A stretch of DNA of 62,574 bases from RGIG3135 sp964477115 (GCA_964477115.1 CAYZCY010000004.1:1-62574), one strand, 5' to 3'; positions 6,693-14,989 are shown, numbered from the stretch's first letter. Numbers and translations are program-made. The notes: generated by a model not told the origin, from the sequence alone.

Positions 6693-7547
6693 TTACAGGG
6701 TCTCACGCATGAAGGACTTGACGACGATGGAGCCACCAAGAGCCTTTGCGCACTCTGCGACGTACTGGTTGACGGTCTGGTCGGGGTTCTTGACGAAAGC
6801 CTGCTCGGTGAGGCAGTTCTCCTTGTAGAACTTCTCCATACGGCCCTGAGCCATCTTCTCCTGGATGTTCTCGGGCTTGCCGGACTCAGCAGCCTGTGCC
6901 TTGTAGATAGCCATCTCGCGCTCAGCAACCTCTGCCGGAACGTCCTCGCGGGTAGCGGAGACCGGGCTGATAGCGGCAACCTGCATAGCGAGGTCGCGGC
7001 CGCACTTCTGGAAGTCCTCGTTAGCCGGGTCGATACCCTCGACGTCGAAGGCAACCAGAACGCCGATCTTGCCAGCGCCGTGAATGTAGGAAGCAACGCC
7101 CTCAGCCTCAACGATAGCAACGCGAGCGAGCTGGATGTTCTCGCCGAGAACATGGATGGCGTCGGTGAGGATAGCCTCAACGGTCTCGCCCTCGATCTCA
7201 GCAGCCTTCAGAGCCTCAACGTCAGCCGGCTTGGCAGCGAGAGCAGCCTGGGCGATCTTGTGAGCATAGGCCTGGAACTTGTCGTTGATGGCAACGAAGT
7301 CGGTCTCGCAGTTGAGAACGACGACAGCGCCAACCTTGCAATCCTCGGAAACAACAGCAACAACGGTGCCCTCGTTGGTTGCACGGCCAGCCTTCTTGGC
7401 AACAGCGGCGAGACCGCGGGTGCGAAGAACGTCGACAGCCTTCTCGAGATCTCCGTCGACCTCAGCGAGTGCCTTCTTGCACTCCATCATGCCAGCGCCG
7501 GTCATCTCGCGGAGTTCCTTGACCATGGAAGCGGTGATGTTAGCCAC
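6693..7547 (-). CDS. tsf: Elongation factor Ts
   Basis: Nucleotide-exchange factor that regenerates EF-Tu-GTP. The family signature LREMTGAGMMECKKALAE lies near the N-terminus, and the core contains NCETDFVA. I place the start at the GTG at 7547 (M-ANITASMVKELR), preceded by AAGGAA at good distance; an ATG eleven codons upstream would add a non-conserved MSTFSLRKGIN. Length is then 284 residues, usual for actinobacterial EF-Ts. It lies directly downstream of rpsB, the universal arrangement, about 130 bases away, with a terminator after it. Confidence 0.96.
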   Translation of the reverse strand: MANITASMVKELREMTGAGMMECKKALAEVDGDLEKAVDVLRTRGLAAVAKKAGRATNEGTVVAVVSEDCKVGAVVVLNCETDFVAINDKFQAYAHKIAQAALAAKPADVEALKAAEIEGETVEAILTDAIHVLGENIQLARVAIVEAEGVASYIHGAGKIGVLVAFDVEGIDPANEDFQKCGRDLAMQVAAISPVSATREDVPAEVAEREMAIYKAQAAESGKPENIQEKMAQGRMEKFYKENCLTEQAFVKNPDQTVNQYVAECAKALGGSIVVKSFMRETL

Positions 7548-7681
7548 GTTAATTCCTTTCCTTAGTGAAAACGTGCTCAATCAAAGCCTCGCCTTGTGTC
7601 CGACACTGCCCCCGAGTTATTCGGACAGTGCGGACGCAAGCGCGAAGCGAGCGCGCCTCAGGCGACGCGCCGGGGTTAGTC

Positions 7682-8425
7682 CTATTCAGCCTCAGCCGGA
7701 GCCTCAGCGGGAGCAGCCTCGCCCATCTCCTCGGCGGAGACCGGAGCGCCAGTGCCGGCGATGACAGCATCAGCGATGAAGTCAGCCATCAGGCGGACGG
7801 AGCGGATAGCGTCGTCATTAGCCGGGATGCCAAACTCGACGTCGTCGGGATCGCAGTTGGTGTCGAGAGTGCCGACAACCGGGATGTTGAGGCGCTTGGC
7901 CTCCTTGATTGCGATCTCCTCGCGGTTGGTGTCGATGACGAAGATGGCGTCCGGGGTGCGCTTCATATTGCGAATGCCGTTGAGGTTAGCCTGCAGCTTG
8001 CCGAGCTCCTTGCGAAGCAGGATCTGCTCCTTCTTCGGCAGCAGAGCCATGCGGCCGTCAGCCTCCATAGCCTCGAGCTCCTCCATGCGGTTCACGCGGG
8101 TGCGGATGGTGACGAAGTTGGTCATCATGCCGCCAAGCCAACGAGCGTTGACATAGGGCATGCCGCAGCGGTTAGCGGCGTCAGCAACGGCCTCCTGAGC
8201 CTGCTTCTTGGTGCCGACGAACAGCACGGTACCGCCCTTGCGAGCGAGGTCGGAGATGAAGGTGTAGGACTTGTCGAGACCGATGAGGGTCTCCTTGAGG
8301 TCGATGATGTAGATATCACCGCGGGAGCCGAAGATATACGGCTTCATCTTGGGGTTCCAGCGACGGGTCTGGTGCCCAAAGTGGCTGCCTGCGTCAAGCA
8401 GCGTGGAAATGCTAATCTTAGCCAT
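7682..8425 (-). CDS. rpsB: 30S ribosomal protein S2
   Basis: S2 bridges the head and body of the 30S subunit. The 247-residue protein has the classic opening LLDAGSHFGHQTRRWNPKM and the later PDAIFVIDTN. The C-terminus is an Ala/Pro/Glu-rich tail. The start is the ATG of MAKISISTLL at 8425; a second ATG four codons upstream is less likely. It is first gene of rpsB-tsf, transcribed from the promoter at 8538-8566 with a leader of about 105 nt. That leader can fold (CGGT and ACCG around AACGGGGATG, for example) and could host the S2 autoregulation known in other bacteria, though no conserved element is proven. Confidence 0.97.
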   Translation of the reverse strand: MAKISISTLLDAGSHFGHQTRRWNPKMKPYIFGSRGDIYIIDLKETLIGLDKSYTFISDLARKGGTVLFVGTKKQAQEAVADAANRCGMPYVNARWLGGMMTNFVTIRTRVNRMEELEAMEADGRMALLPKKEQILLRKELGKLQANLNGIRNMKRTPDAIFVIDTNREEIAIKEAKRLNIPVVGTLDTNCDPDDVEFGIPANDDAIRSVRLMADFIADAVIAGTGAPVSAEEMGEAAPAEAPAEAE

Positions 8426-8537
8426 TTCTTTCTCCATTCGTTAGTCCTCTGCCCACGGTCATCCCCGTTACCGCAGCCTTTTCCGGTGGCCACTAGCGGA
8501 ACGAGTCACGTGAGCATGTGAAATTAGCAACCTGTTT

Positions 8538-8566
8538 AGTATAGGGACGCGCACTGGTGAATGCAA
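8538..8566 (-). promoter_or_regulatory. rpsB-tsf promoter
   Basis: Minus-strand TTGCAT (8566-8561), 17-bp spacer, TATACT (8543-8538): a strong sigma-70-type match. The predicted start near 8531 gives a leader of about 105 nt before rpsB. Confidence 0.8.
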
Positions 8567-8680
8567 GCATAATTCGCATGTTTTCCTGCGGATTCTTTGC
8601 CGCGGCCAGGCTCAGCGGCTCGCTCGTAAAGCCGCCAGCACACCCACCATCGGCACCACACCTCACGCCGGGGGCGGCTC

Positions 8681-8826
8681 CTGCACAAAAAGCCCGTTGG
8701 CTCCTAAAACCCCTTGGCCAGAGAGGGCCTCTCAGGGTCAAATCCGTACAAAAACCCTGTTGGCTCCTAAACGCCCTTGCCCCGGAGGGCCTCCGAAGGC
8801 CCAAATCTGCACAAAAACAGCCTTGA
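8681..8826. repeat. 63-bp tandem repeat upstream of rpsB
   Basis: The landmark GTTGGCTCCTAAA occurs at 8696 and 8759, and ACAAAA at 8685, 8748 and 8811, giving a strict 63-bp period over about 2.3 copies. Each unit contains a GC-rich imperfect palindrome (GAGGGCCTC-like). The period is a multiple of three, so both strands stay open; the minus frame would encode a 21-residue repeat of the type FRSQ-GFC-DL. I read this as non-coding, because the frame has no ribosome-binding site and runs into the rpsB promoter. The rest of 8567-9027 shows no gene. Confidence 0.7.
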
Positions 8827-9027
8827 GATCTAGAAAACCTCGCCGGATGGGCGTCTTGTGAGCGCAAACCCTTAGGAGTCCTAGGCCTTTTTGCGCATCG
8901 GATGACCTTATCTTGTTTTTCAAATTCTTCTAAAAACAAAACAAGGCTCTGACCTGGGGTTTTGCTGGGGAGCCAGAGAACCCTCGACCGCGAGCCTCCC
9001 CTCATCAAGCCTACCCCCGCGATTTTG

Positions 9028-9180
9028 TAGGACTCAACGGCATTTCCGCCAGGCCCGTAGATCTCAACCGCGTTTCCGTACACGCGCGGAAGGTGTGGAC
9101 GCTGACCCGTAGGACTCGATGGCTATTTCGTACGTGGGAGGAGGGTGCGGGCGTTTCCACAGGATTGGACGCGGTTTCTG
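9028..9180. repeat. Degenerate 51-bp repeats, second family
   Basis: Units beginning GTAGGACTC or a close variant occur at 9028, 9058, 9109 and about 9159 (spacings 30, 51 and about 50), each followed by a GCGTTTCCG-like block and then a variable segment. These are diverged from each other and distinct from the 63-bp family next door. No supported gene lies between 8567 and 9534. Confidence 0.55.
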
Positions 9181-9271
9181 CCCACGGAAGGAAAGCGAGG
9201 ACTCTCACCCCTAAAGCTCGACGACCCTTCCTTACGCAGATCACCAAGGCGGGCGGCACGTCGGCAACACC

Positions 9272-9337
9272 ACCCAAAACAAATAGCCTGCCGTGACATC
9301 CAACTGCACCTCAAATGCAGTTGGAGCACGACAGGCT
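9272..9337 (-). terminator. Long hairpin downstream of purH
   Basis: A perfect 10-bp stem (TCCAACTGCA at 9299-9308, TGCAGTTGGA at 9316-9325) is enclosed by an outer stem (AGCCTG 9285-9290 with CAGGCT 9332-9337, plus CGTG/CACG). On the minus strand it is followed by ATTTGTTTT. It lies about 200 bases past the purH stop; between the two (9338-9534) is CAGCC-rich, low-complexity DNA with no gene. Confidence 0.65.
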
Positions 9338-9534
9338 TCGAAAGCTTAAGCTATGCGAGCGGCGCACAATGGAATCGCCCGATCAGCTAGGCGCCCAACT
9401 AGCCAGCAGCCGGGGCATCCCAGCCAGCAGCCTGGCGCACGGTGCGTCATGCACCAACGGGCCAACCGCCCAGCCACCCAATCAGTCAGCCGACTAATCG
9501 ACCAGCTGCCCAGCCACCCAGCTGCCCAACCAGC

Positions 9535-11142
9535 TTAGTGGCGGAAGTGGCGATGGCCGGTGAACACCATGGCGATGCCCTGCTCGTCAGCGGCGGCGAT
9601 GACCTCTTCGTCGCGGATGGAGCCACCCGGCTGAATGACGGCGGTAACGCCCGCCTCGGCAAGGATATCGAAGCCATCGCGGAACGGGAAGAAGGCGTCA
9701 GAGGCGGCAACGGCGCCCTTGGCCTTATCGCCCGCCTGGCGCACAGCCAGAAGCGCAGAGTTCACGCGGTTGGGCTGACCAGCACCAGCACCCACGGTTG
9801 CATGGTTCTTGGCAATGAGGATGGCGTTGGACTTCACGGACTTGCATGCCTTCCAGGCAAACAGGAGCTCGGTCATCTCCTCCTCGGTGGGCTGACGCTT
9901 GGTGGGAACGGTGAAGGCAGCCGGATCCTCCTTCACGGAGTCGCTTGCCATGCACACAAGGCCGCCCTCGACGGAGCGGTACTCAACCTCGCCGCCAGCG
10001 GGGTTCACACCACCCGTGGAAAGCAGGCGCGCGTTCTTCTTGGTAGCGTACATCTCAAGCGCATCGCCAGAGAACTCCGGTGCGATGATGCACTCGACGA
10101 ACTGCTTGTTCTCAAAGATTGCGGTAACCACGTCAGAGGTAACGGCGCGATTGAAGGCCATGACGCCGCCGTAAGCGCTCACGGGATCGCACTCATGGGC
10201 GCGCTTGTAAGCTTCTACCAAAGCATCGCTTTCGGGCATGACAGCATCAGATGCGGGATCAACGGCAACCTCGCAAGCACCGCAGGGAGTGAGGTGCTTC
10301 ACGATAACGCAAGCCGGGTCGTCGTACTCACGCACAGCTGCCCAAGCAGCATCGGTGTCGAGGTAGTTGTTGTAGGACATCTCCTTGCCCTGATGCTGGG
10401 TGGCATATGCCAGGCTGTGCTCGGCGCCAGCGTACTTGTCGCGGCGGAAGAAGGCAGCGCTCTGATGCGGGTTCTCACCGTAACGCAGATCCTGAACCTT
10501 GGTCAGGCGCAGTGCCTGCTTGGCCGGGAACCGCTCCTCGGCCTCAAGCTGCTCGCCGAGCCATGCGGCAATGGCGGTGTCATAAGTTGAGGTGGTGCGG
10601 AACACCTCGAGAGCCAGCTTCGCGCGCGTCTCGCGAGTGGTAGCGCCGCCGTTAGCGCGCATCTCCTCGAGAATGGCGTCGTAGCTTGCCGGATCGGTCA
10701 CCACGGCAACGCTCTCGAAGTTCTTCGCAGCGGAGCGAAGCATGGACGGGCCGCCAATGTCGATGTTCTCGATGCAGGTGGCAAAATCGGCACCAGACGC
10801 AACGGTCTTCTCGAAAATGTAGAGGTTCACGACAACCATGTCGATCATCTCGATGCCGTGCTCGGCAGCCTGAGCCATGTGGGACTCGTTGTCGCGCTTA
10901 GCCAAAAGGCCACCGTGAACGCGCGGGTGCAGCGTCTTCACGCGGCCGTCCATCATCTCGGGGAACTTGGTCACGTCGTCAATCGGGGTGACGGGAACGC
11001 CCGCCTCGGCGATCGCACGAGCCGTGCCGCCCGTAGAAATGATCTCGGCGCCAAACTCTTCGGCAAGAGCGCGCGCAAACTCAACGACGCCCGTCTTGTC
11101 GGTAACAGAAATTAGAACTCGCTTGACTTGAGGATTGCTCAT
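9535..11142 (-). CDS. purH: Bifunctional AICAR transformylase / IMP cyclohydrolase
   Basis: Catalyses the last two steps of IMP synthesis. The 535 residues divide into an N-terminal IMP cyclohydrolase (ISVTDKTGVVEFARAL, then GRVKTLHPRVHGGLL) and a C-terminal AICAR transformylase (LRYGENPHQSAAF, VKHLTPCGACE with the catalytic Lys-His, and QPGGSIRDEEVI). It has standard length with no lesions. It follows purM-purN in transcription order, but is separated from purN by 400 bases containing a hairpin terminator and a mobile-like repeat. It may therefore have partly independent expression. Confidence 0.97.
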   Translation of the reverse strand: MSNPQVKRVLISVTDKTGVVEFARALAEEFGAEIISTGGTARAIAEAGVPVTPIDDVTKFPEMMDGRVKTLHPRVHGGLLAKRDNESHMAQAAEHGIEMIDMVVVNLYIFEKTVASGADFATCIENIDIGGPSMLRSAAKNFESVAVVTDPASYDAILEEMRANGGATTRETRAKLALEVFRTTSTYDTAIAAWLGEQLEAEERFPAKQALRLTKVQDLRYGENPHQSAAFFRRDKYAGAEHSLAYATQHQGKEMSYNNYLDTDAAWAAVREYDDPACVIVKHLTPCGACEVAVDPASDAVMPESDALVEAYKRAHECDPVSAYGGVMAFNRAVTSDVVTAIFENKQFVECIIAPEFSGDALEMYATKKNARLLSTGGVNPAGGEVEYRSVEGGLVCMASDSVKEDPAAFTVPTKRQPTEEEMTELLFAWKACKSVKSNAILIAKNHATVGAGAGQPNRVNSALLAVRQAGDKAKGAVAASDAFFPFRDGFDILAEAGVTAVIQPGGSIRDEEVIAAADEQGIAMVFTGHRHFRH

Positions 11143-11220
11143 ATGGTCTTACATCCTTCCTTTCTTGCTTTCAGCCCGGTTCTCGCGTGCCCTCCCATTT
11201 CAGGCGCGCCCATCCAGTAT

Positions 11221-11253
11221 GAAACCCCACATCAGCCTCTGACATGGGGTTTC
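11221..11253 (-). terminator. Hairpin between purN and purH
   Basis: GAAACCCCA-CA-TCAG (11221-11235) opposes CTGA-CA-TGGGGTTTC (11239-11253): thirteen pairs with two C/A mismatches and a very short loop. It is nearly symmetric, so it could act on either strand. It lies about 80 bases upstream of purH and could also be an attenuator in its leader. Region 11254-11379 shows nothing else recognisable. Confidence 0.6.
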
Positions 11254-11379
11254 TGTCAAGCTTTATAAAGTTCGGCGGGAGGTGAAAGACCAAAGTCGCG
11301 CCATCCGCTCACCGACGATACGGCACGGCAGCCAAGCCTTATTTCAGGATGGAGAAGCTAAGCGCTGAGCTTCTTGCAT

Positions 11380-11468
11380 GGGCGGCTGCGGAAAGCTGAG
11401 GAGCGTTTCCGCAGCCGCATCCAACTAGAAAGTTTGGCGGCGAGGACTAGCGACGTGCTTTCCGCCCT
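11380..11468. repeat. Palindromic intergenic repeat element, copy A
   Basis: One of three related elements in the window (others at 37323-37421 and 37620-37706). It has the family core GGAGCG-N-TTCCGCAGC-N-GCATC, a variable middle, and then GCGAGGAC-N-AGCGACGTG. The outer ends GGAAAGC and GCTTTCC are inverted. This copy has an additional 13-bp internal hairpin (11382-11394 with 11406-11418). Confidence 0.75.
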
Positions 11469-11502
11469 CGCCCTCGCTCACGTCGCCACGTACCAGAAGC
11501 AC

Positions 11503-11562
11503 CCTAGGCGATGCGCGCCTTGCCTAAGCGACACGCACCTTGCCTAGGCGATATGCACCTTG
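11503..11562. repeat. Triplicated 20-bp repeat covering the 3' end of purN
   Basis: Three back-to-back 20-bp units at 11503, 11523 and 11543, each of the form CCTA-GCGA-GC-CCTTG with a few substitutions. The last unit contains the purN stop codon and its final five codons; the other two lie past the stop and each retains an in-frame-like ending (K-V/A-R-V/I-A-stop). Confidence 0.8.
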
Positions 11563-12155
11563 CGGTCTTCGCCAACGCTCACGCGGCCCTCGGCAAGCAG
11601 GCGCAGCACCTTCGGGTACAGCACGTGCTCCACCGCATGGATCTTAGCCTCCAGGCTCTCAAGTGTGTCGTCTTCCGCTACAAACACGGGTTCCTGCGCA
11701 ACGATGGGACCCTTGTCGTACTCCTCGTTGGCAAGATGGACGGTAACGCCTGTCACCTTCACACCCGCGTTGAAGGCATCGTCTATGGCATGCGCACCCT
11801 TGAAGGAGGGCAGCAGGGCGGGGTGCAGGTTAAGCACGCGATCCGGGAAGGCGTCAAGCATCACCGGTGTGACCATGCGCATGTAGCCGGCCATGACCAC
11901 GTATTCGGCACCGTCAGCTTTAAGCTCGTCGACGATCATCTGATCAGCCGCTTCGCGATCCGCGTAAATCGTTCGGTTGAGCACGAGCACGGGAATGCCG
12001 GCGGCCTTCGCGCGCTCGATGCCGTAAGCGTCGGGGCGAGAAGACACCACCTTCACGATTTCAACGGGAAGGCCCGCCGCAGCTTCATCGATGATGGCCT
12101 GTAAGTTAGTACCGCTTCCGGAAAGAAGCACGCCGATTTTTAGCTTGGATGTCAC
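11544..12155 (-). CDS. purN: Phosphoribosylglycinamide formyltransferase
   Basis: Transfers the formyl group of 10-formyl-THF to GAR in purine synthesis. The 203-residue protein has the family opening KIGVLLSGSGTNLQAI, the catalytic segment MRMVTPVMLDAFPDRVLNLHPALLPSF (written here only as a landmark in two parts: MRMVTPVML and NLHPALLPSF) and VTGVTVHLANEEYDKGPI with the active-site Asp. The start is GTG at 12155 behind AAGGAGG, with a short spacing of four bases. It lies 26 bases after purM. The last codons lie inside a tandem 20-bp repeat. Confidence 0.96.
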   Translation of the reverse strand: MTSKLKIGVLLSGSGTNLQAIIDEAAAGLPVEIVKVVSSRPDAYGIERAKAAGIPVLVLNRTIYADREAADQMIVDELKADGAEYVVMAGYMRMVTPVMLDAFPDRVLNLHPALLPSFKGAHAIDDAFNAGVKVTGVTVHLANEEYDKGPIVAQEPVFVAEDDTLESLEAKIHAVEHVLYPKVLRLLAEGRVSVGEDRKVHIA

Positions 12156-12181
12156 GTATCCTCCTTAACGGGCCGTCTTCC

Positions 12182-13273
12182 TTAGAAGGAATACAGGCTG
12201 CCGACGTTTGCGTACTGAACCTCACCTTCGCCAGCCACGATGCGACCGACGCGATAGGTGGTCTCGCCCGCAGCGGCGCATGCGGCCTCAACGGCCTCCA
12301 CCTGCTCGGGGTCCACGATAAGCACGACGCCAAGGCCCATGTTGAAGGTCTTGAGCGCCTCGGTTTCGTCAAGATGAGCGGCGTCGCAAACGTATCTGAC
12401 CACGGCGGGAACAGGCCAGGAGCCAAGGTCAACCTCGGCGTTCACAGCCTTGGAGAGCGCTCGGTTGAGATTTTCGGAAATGCCGCCGCCCGTGATATGA
12501 GCAAGGGCGCGAACGGCACCGGGAACTTCGTTCATGACAGCGCGAACGGGCTTCACGTAAATGCGGGTCGGGGTGAGAAGTGCGTCGACCACATTCTGGC
12601 CGCCGAGCTCATCGCGAGCCGCAAACAACTCATCTTCGGACTTGCCCTCAACGCACACCTTGCGTGCGAGGGAGTAGCCGTTGGAGTGCAGACCGCTCGA
12701 AGCCAGGCCCACGAGCACGTCGCCTTCGCGAACGCTCATCGGATCGAGCATCTTGGGGCGATCGACAATACCCACGCAGAAGCCAGACAGGTCGTAATCA
12801 TCCGGATCCATGACGCCGGGGTGCTCGGCCATCTCGCCACCGATAAGTGCACAGCCAGCCTGCTTGCAGCCCTCGCCAATGCCCGCCACGATCTCCGCCA
12901 CGTTTTCGGCCTTGAGCTTGCCGATGGCAACGTAGTCGAGGAAGAACAGCGGCTCGGCACCCGTTGCAAGAATGTCGTTTGCGCACATGGCAACGAGATC
13001 GATGCCCACGGTGGAATGCTTGCCGGTCAGCTGGGCAAGCTTGAGCTTGGTACCCACGCCATCAGTTCCGGAAACGAGCAGCGGGTCTTCCATGTCCTTC
13101 GCGGCGGCGATGGAGAACAGGCCACCGAAGCCGCCAATGTCGCCCACTACCTCGGGACGGTAGGTGTCATGGACGACGCCCTTGATAGCGTCAACCGCAC
13201 GCGCTCCCTCAGCCGTATCGACGCCTGCCTGCGCGTAGGTCACGGTCTCGTTTGCAGCAGTCTTAGTATCCAT
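12182..13273 (-). CDS. purM: Phosphoribosylformylglycinamidine cyclo-ligase
   Basis: ATP-dependent closure of the imidazole ring (FGAM to AIR). The 363-residue protein carries the PurM signatures VSGTDGVGTKLKLA, DLVAMCANDILATGAEPLFFLDY (as CANDILATGAEP), GGEMAEHPGVM and HITGGGISENL. The ATG at 13273 has GAGAGGA upstream. It is the first gene of the purM-purN pair. Upstream DNA (13274-13438) contains TATACT at 13361-13356 but a weak -35, and no recognisable purine riboswitch. Confidence 0.97.
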   Translation of the reverse strand: MDTKTAANETVTYAQAGVDTAEGARAVDAIKGVVHDTYRPEVVGDIGGFGGLFSIAAAKDMEDPLLVSGTDGVGTKLKLAQLTGKHSTVGIDLVAMCANDILATGAEPLFFLDYVAIGKLKAENVAEIVAGIGEGCKQAGCALIGGEMAEHPGVMDPDDYDLSGFCVGIVDRPKMLDPMSVREGDVLVGLASSGLHSNGYSLARKVCVEGKSEDELFAARDELGGQNVVDALLTPTRIYVKPVRAVMNEVPGAVRALAHITGGGISENLNRALSKAVNAEVDLGSWPVPAVVRYVCDAAHLDETEALKTFNMGLGVVLIVDPEQVEAVEAACAAAGETTYRVGRIVAGEGEVQYANVGSLYSF

Positions 13274-13438
13274 CGTTTCCTCTCCTCGAGTAGTGGCAAA
13301 TCGGGGCAGTCTCGCTCGCCCTCATCATGTGCGTCAAATCGCGCATCGACTCATCAGTATAACGAAGCGGAGCCGCGCCCATTCGCACGACCCCGCCTGG
13401 ATGGTTCTATATGTCGGCGTTCAACCGAAGCGCGCTCC

Positions 13439-13465
13439 CCCGCGAAAGGTCGCACCTCTCGCGGG
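13439..13465 (-). terminator. Hairpin after the sortase gene
   Basis: CCCGCGA (13439-13445) pairs with TCGCGGG (13459-13465), with an inner AGGT/ACCT stem closing a 3-nt loop. There is no clear U-tract, so it may be a transcript-end stabilising hairpin rather than a strong terminator. Confidence 0.45.
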
Positions 13466-13489
13466 CGCCTTACGCGCAGTCAAGCCCCG

Positions 13490-14851
13490 CTACTCCACGC
13501 GCGCATCCGACGCGCCGCCGACGTTGCTCAAATCGTCGCGGCTCACCACGCTGTCATTCGACCCCGCATCCGCCTTCGAGGCACCGTCGCTTCCCGACGA
13601 GCTGCCATCGAGGGCATAGTAATCGGCCACCTCGAAGTAGGTGATGTAGCGATACGACCTGTTGGCCCCGTCGCAGGTGACCAAGGCGAAGGCCTGCTCG
13701 ATGTCCGCCGCAGAAGAACCCGCCGGATCAGCCTCGTAAAGCGAGGTGTCGTAGCGAGCCTGCATGTACGCGGTGCGATCGGAGACCGAGTCAAACTTTG
13801 GAATGACAATGTCGGTGCTCGAACCCGGCACGTGCACGTAGGCAAAGGACTTGAGCAGATAGTTGCCCTGCGGCGTCAGCAGGTACACCGTGCGATAGGT
13901 GTTGAACCAGTCCTTATCCATGTTCGACAAGGGCGCAAACATGGAGCCGTTGTTCATGTTGTGGCCGTAAATGATGTTTACCTCGTCGGAGAAGTCCGCC
14001 GTGTTCACACCGGAAAGCATGATGGAGCCATATTCCGCGCCAAACTGAGCGCTCGAGGCGCCGTTGAAGTTGTGGTACAGGTAATATTCGTCATCCCCCG
14101 CACGGTGGGCTATCGGGTAGTTGATGTCAGTGCCGGGCATGTAAATCCAACCGACCACGTCGGGGTTGATCGCGCGCAAGGCCTCCCAGTCAACGTCAAA
14201 ATCGGCAAGCGTAGCGTTCTCGGGCATGACGAAGGCCTCGCTGGCGATTTCGTCGTAGTCCGCCTGGCCCTTCCAGTAGGTGTAGCCGATGTAGGCCAGT
14301 GCGCCCACCGAGATCACAAACACCAAAAGGGCCACCCAAAACACCACGCGCCAAACGCCCCCGCCCTTCTTGGGCGGCTTTTCCGTTTGCCGGGAGGCTG
14401 AAGACCCAGGTGTTTGCGACACACGGGACGCCTGGCCTGCAAAACGGGAGGATTCGGCTTGCGAAGATGAGCGTGGACGAGTCTGGGGACGATTCGCTTT
14501 CGGATTAACAGGGCGCACGGGCTGGCTCTGACGAAGCGTTGCGGGACCTGTGGCTTGGTCGGCGGAACGCGCGGACTGCTGATTCGCGCGCGGGTTCGCG
14601 GTTCGTGCAGGCTGCTGGGGCGACCGCCCACCACGCCCAGGCTGCTGGGGGACGGGCTTTCCCACCTGCGGGGCGCTTACCTTTTCCGCCCCTCTCGGCG
14701 AAGAAGCGCGCTGCGAGCGGCTCGTCGAAGGCGCAGAGACATTCTGAGCGCTCCTTGCAGAGCGCACCTGCCCCTCGCGCGGACCTGTCTGCCCGTTGCG
14801 CAGCGTTGCACGACGAGGGTTGTTCGATTGGGGATTGTGATTGTCGGCCAT
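13490..14851 (-). CDS. srtB: Class B sortase with long basic cytoplasmic tail
   Basis: Membrane transpeptidase of the sortase family that attaches surface proteins to the cell wall or polymerises pilins. In 453 residues there is a Gln/Arg/Ser/Pro-rich tail (1-165), one membrane segment (about 166-190) and the extracellular sortase domain. Catalytic residues are in place: His297 in YGHNMNNGSMF, Cys393 in LVTCDG and Arg401 in RYITYFEV. The spacing and the NMNNGSMF segment are typical of class B. The tail is far longer than in Staphylococcus or Clostridium SrtB and is probably disordered. No substrate with an obvious sorting signal is in this window; the big secreted protein at 53572 lacks one. 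Confidence 0.93.
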   Translation of the reverse strand: MADNHNPQSNNPRRATLRNGQTGPREGQVRSARSAQNVSAPSTSRSQRASSPRGAEKVSAPQVGKPVPQQPGRGGRSPQQPARTANPRANQQSARSADQATGPATLRQSQPVRPVNPKANRPQTRPRSSSQAESSRFAGQASRVSQTPGSSASRQTEKPPKKGGGVWRVVFWVALLVFVISVGALAYIGYTYWKGQADYDEIASEAFVMPENATLADFDVDWEALRAINPDVVGWIYMPGTDINYPIAHRAGDDEYYLYHNFNGASSAQFGAEYGSIMLSGVNTADFSDEVNIIYGHNMNNGSMFAPLSNMDKDWFNTYRTVYLLTPQGNYLLKSFAYVHVPGSSTDIVIPKFDSVSDRTAYMQARYDTSLYEADPAGSSAADIEQAFALVTCDGANRSYRYITYFEVADYYALDGSSSGSDGASKADAGSNDSVVSRDDLSNVGGASDARVE

Positions 14852-14884
14852 GATGCCCCTTTGCTCAAAACGCGAGCCTACGGG

Positions 14885-14989
14885 CTATTTTCTCATCTCA
14901 TCGATAAAGCCCTTGGCAATGTAAAACACGACGATCGCCACCACGACGGCAGCTAAAACCCATACTGTCTCAATGGGAATGAAGCTCAT
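14885..14989 (-). CDS. 34-residue single-pass membrane protein
   Basis: A short gene below usual length cut-offs: MSFIPIETVWVLAAVVVAIV followed by VFYIAKGFIDEMRK and a TAG stop. It has an AGGGTGAG ribosome-binding site, a hydrophobic helix (about residues 9-25) and a charged C-terminal end, the standard form of bacterial membrane microproteins. It lies 33 bases upstream of the sortase gene on the same strand, so the two are likely co-transcribed. It could be a small partner or regulator of the sortase, but no family is recognised. Coding status rests on the start, ribosome-binding site and composition. Confidence 0.6.
   Translation of the reverse strand: MSFIPIETVWVLAAVVVAIVVFYIAKGFIDEMRK

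Noticed and set aside
8681..8826. CRISPR array
   Set aside because: Repeats are 63-bp contiguous units without unique spacers, and no cas genes are present. The 15-bp and 20-bp repeats elsewhere are likewise back-to-back.
8493..9083. Minus-strand 196-codon frame with 21-residue repeats over the rpsB upstream region
   Set aside because: It has no ribosome-binding site, is made of tandem DNA repeats with a period divisible by three, and overlaps the strong rpsB promoter in the same direction.
9442..10590. Plus-strand 382-codon frame opposite purH
   Set aside because: Antisense shadow of purH, beginning in low-complexity CAGCC-rich DNA with no ribosome-binding site.
13274..13438. Purine riboswitch ahead of purM
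   Set aside because: No TATA-N-GG-type P1 and no conserved J2-3 sequence; only a TATACT hexamer is seen.
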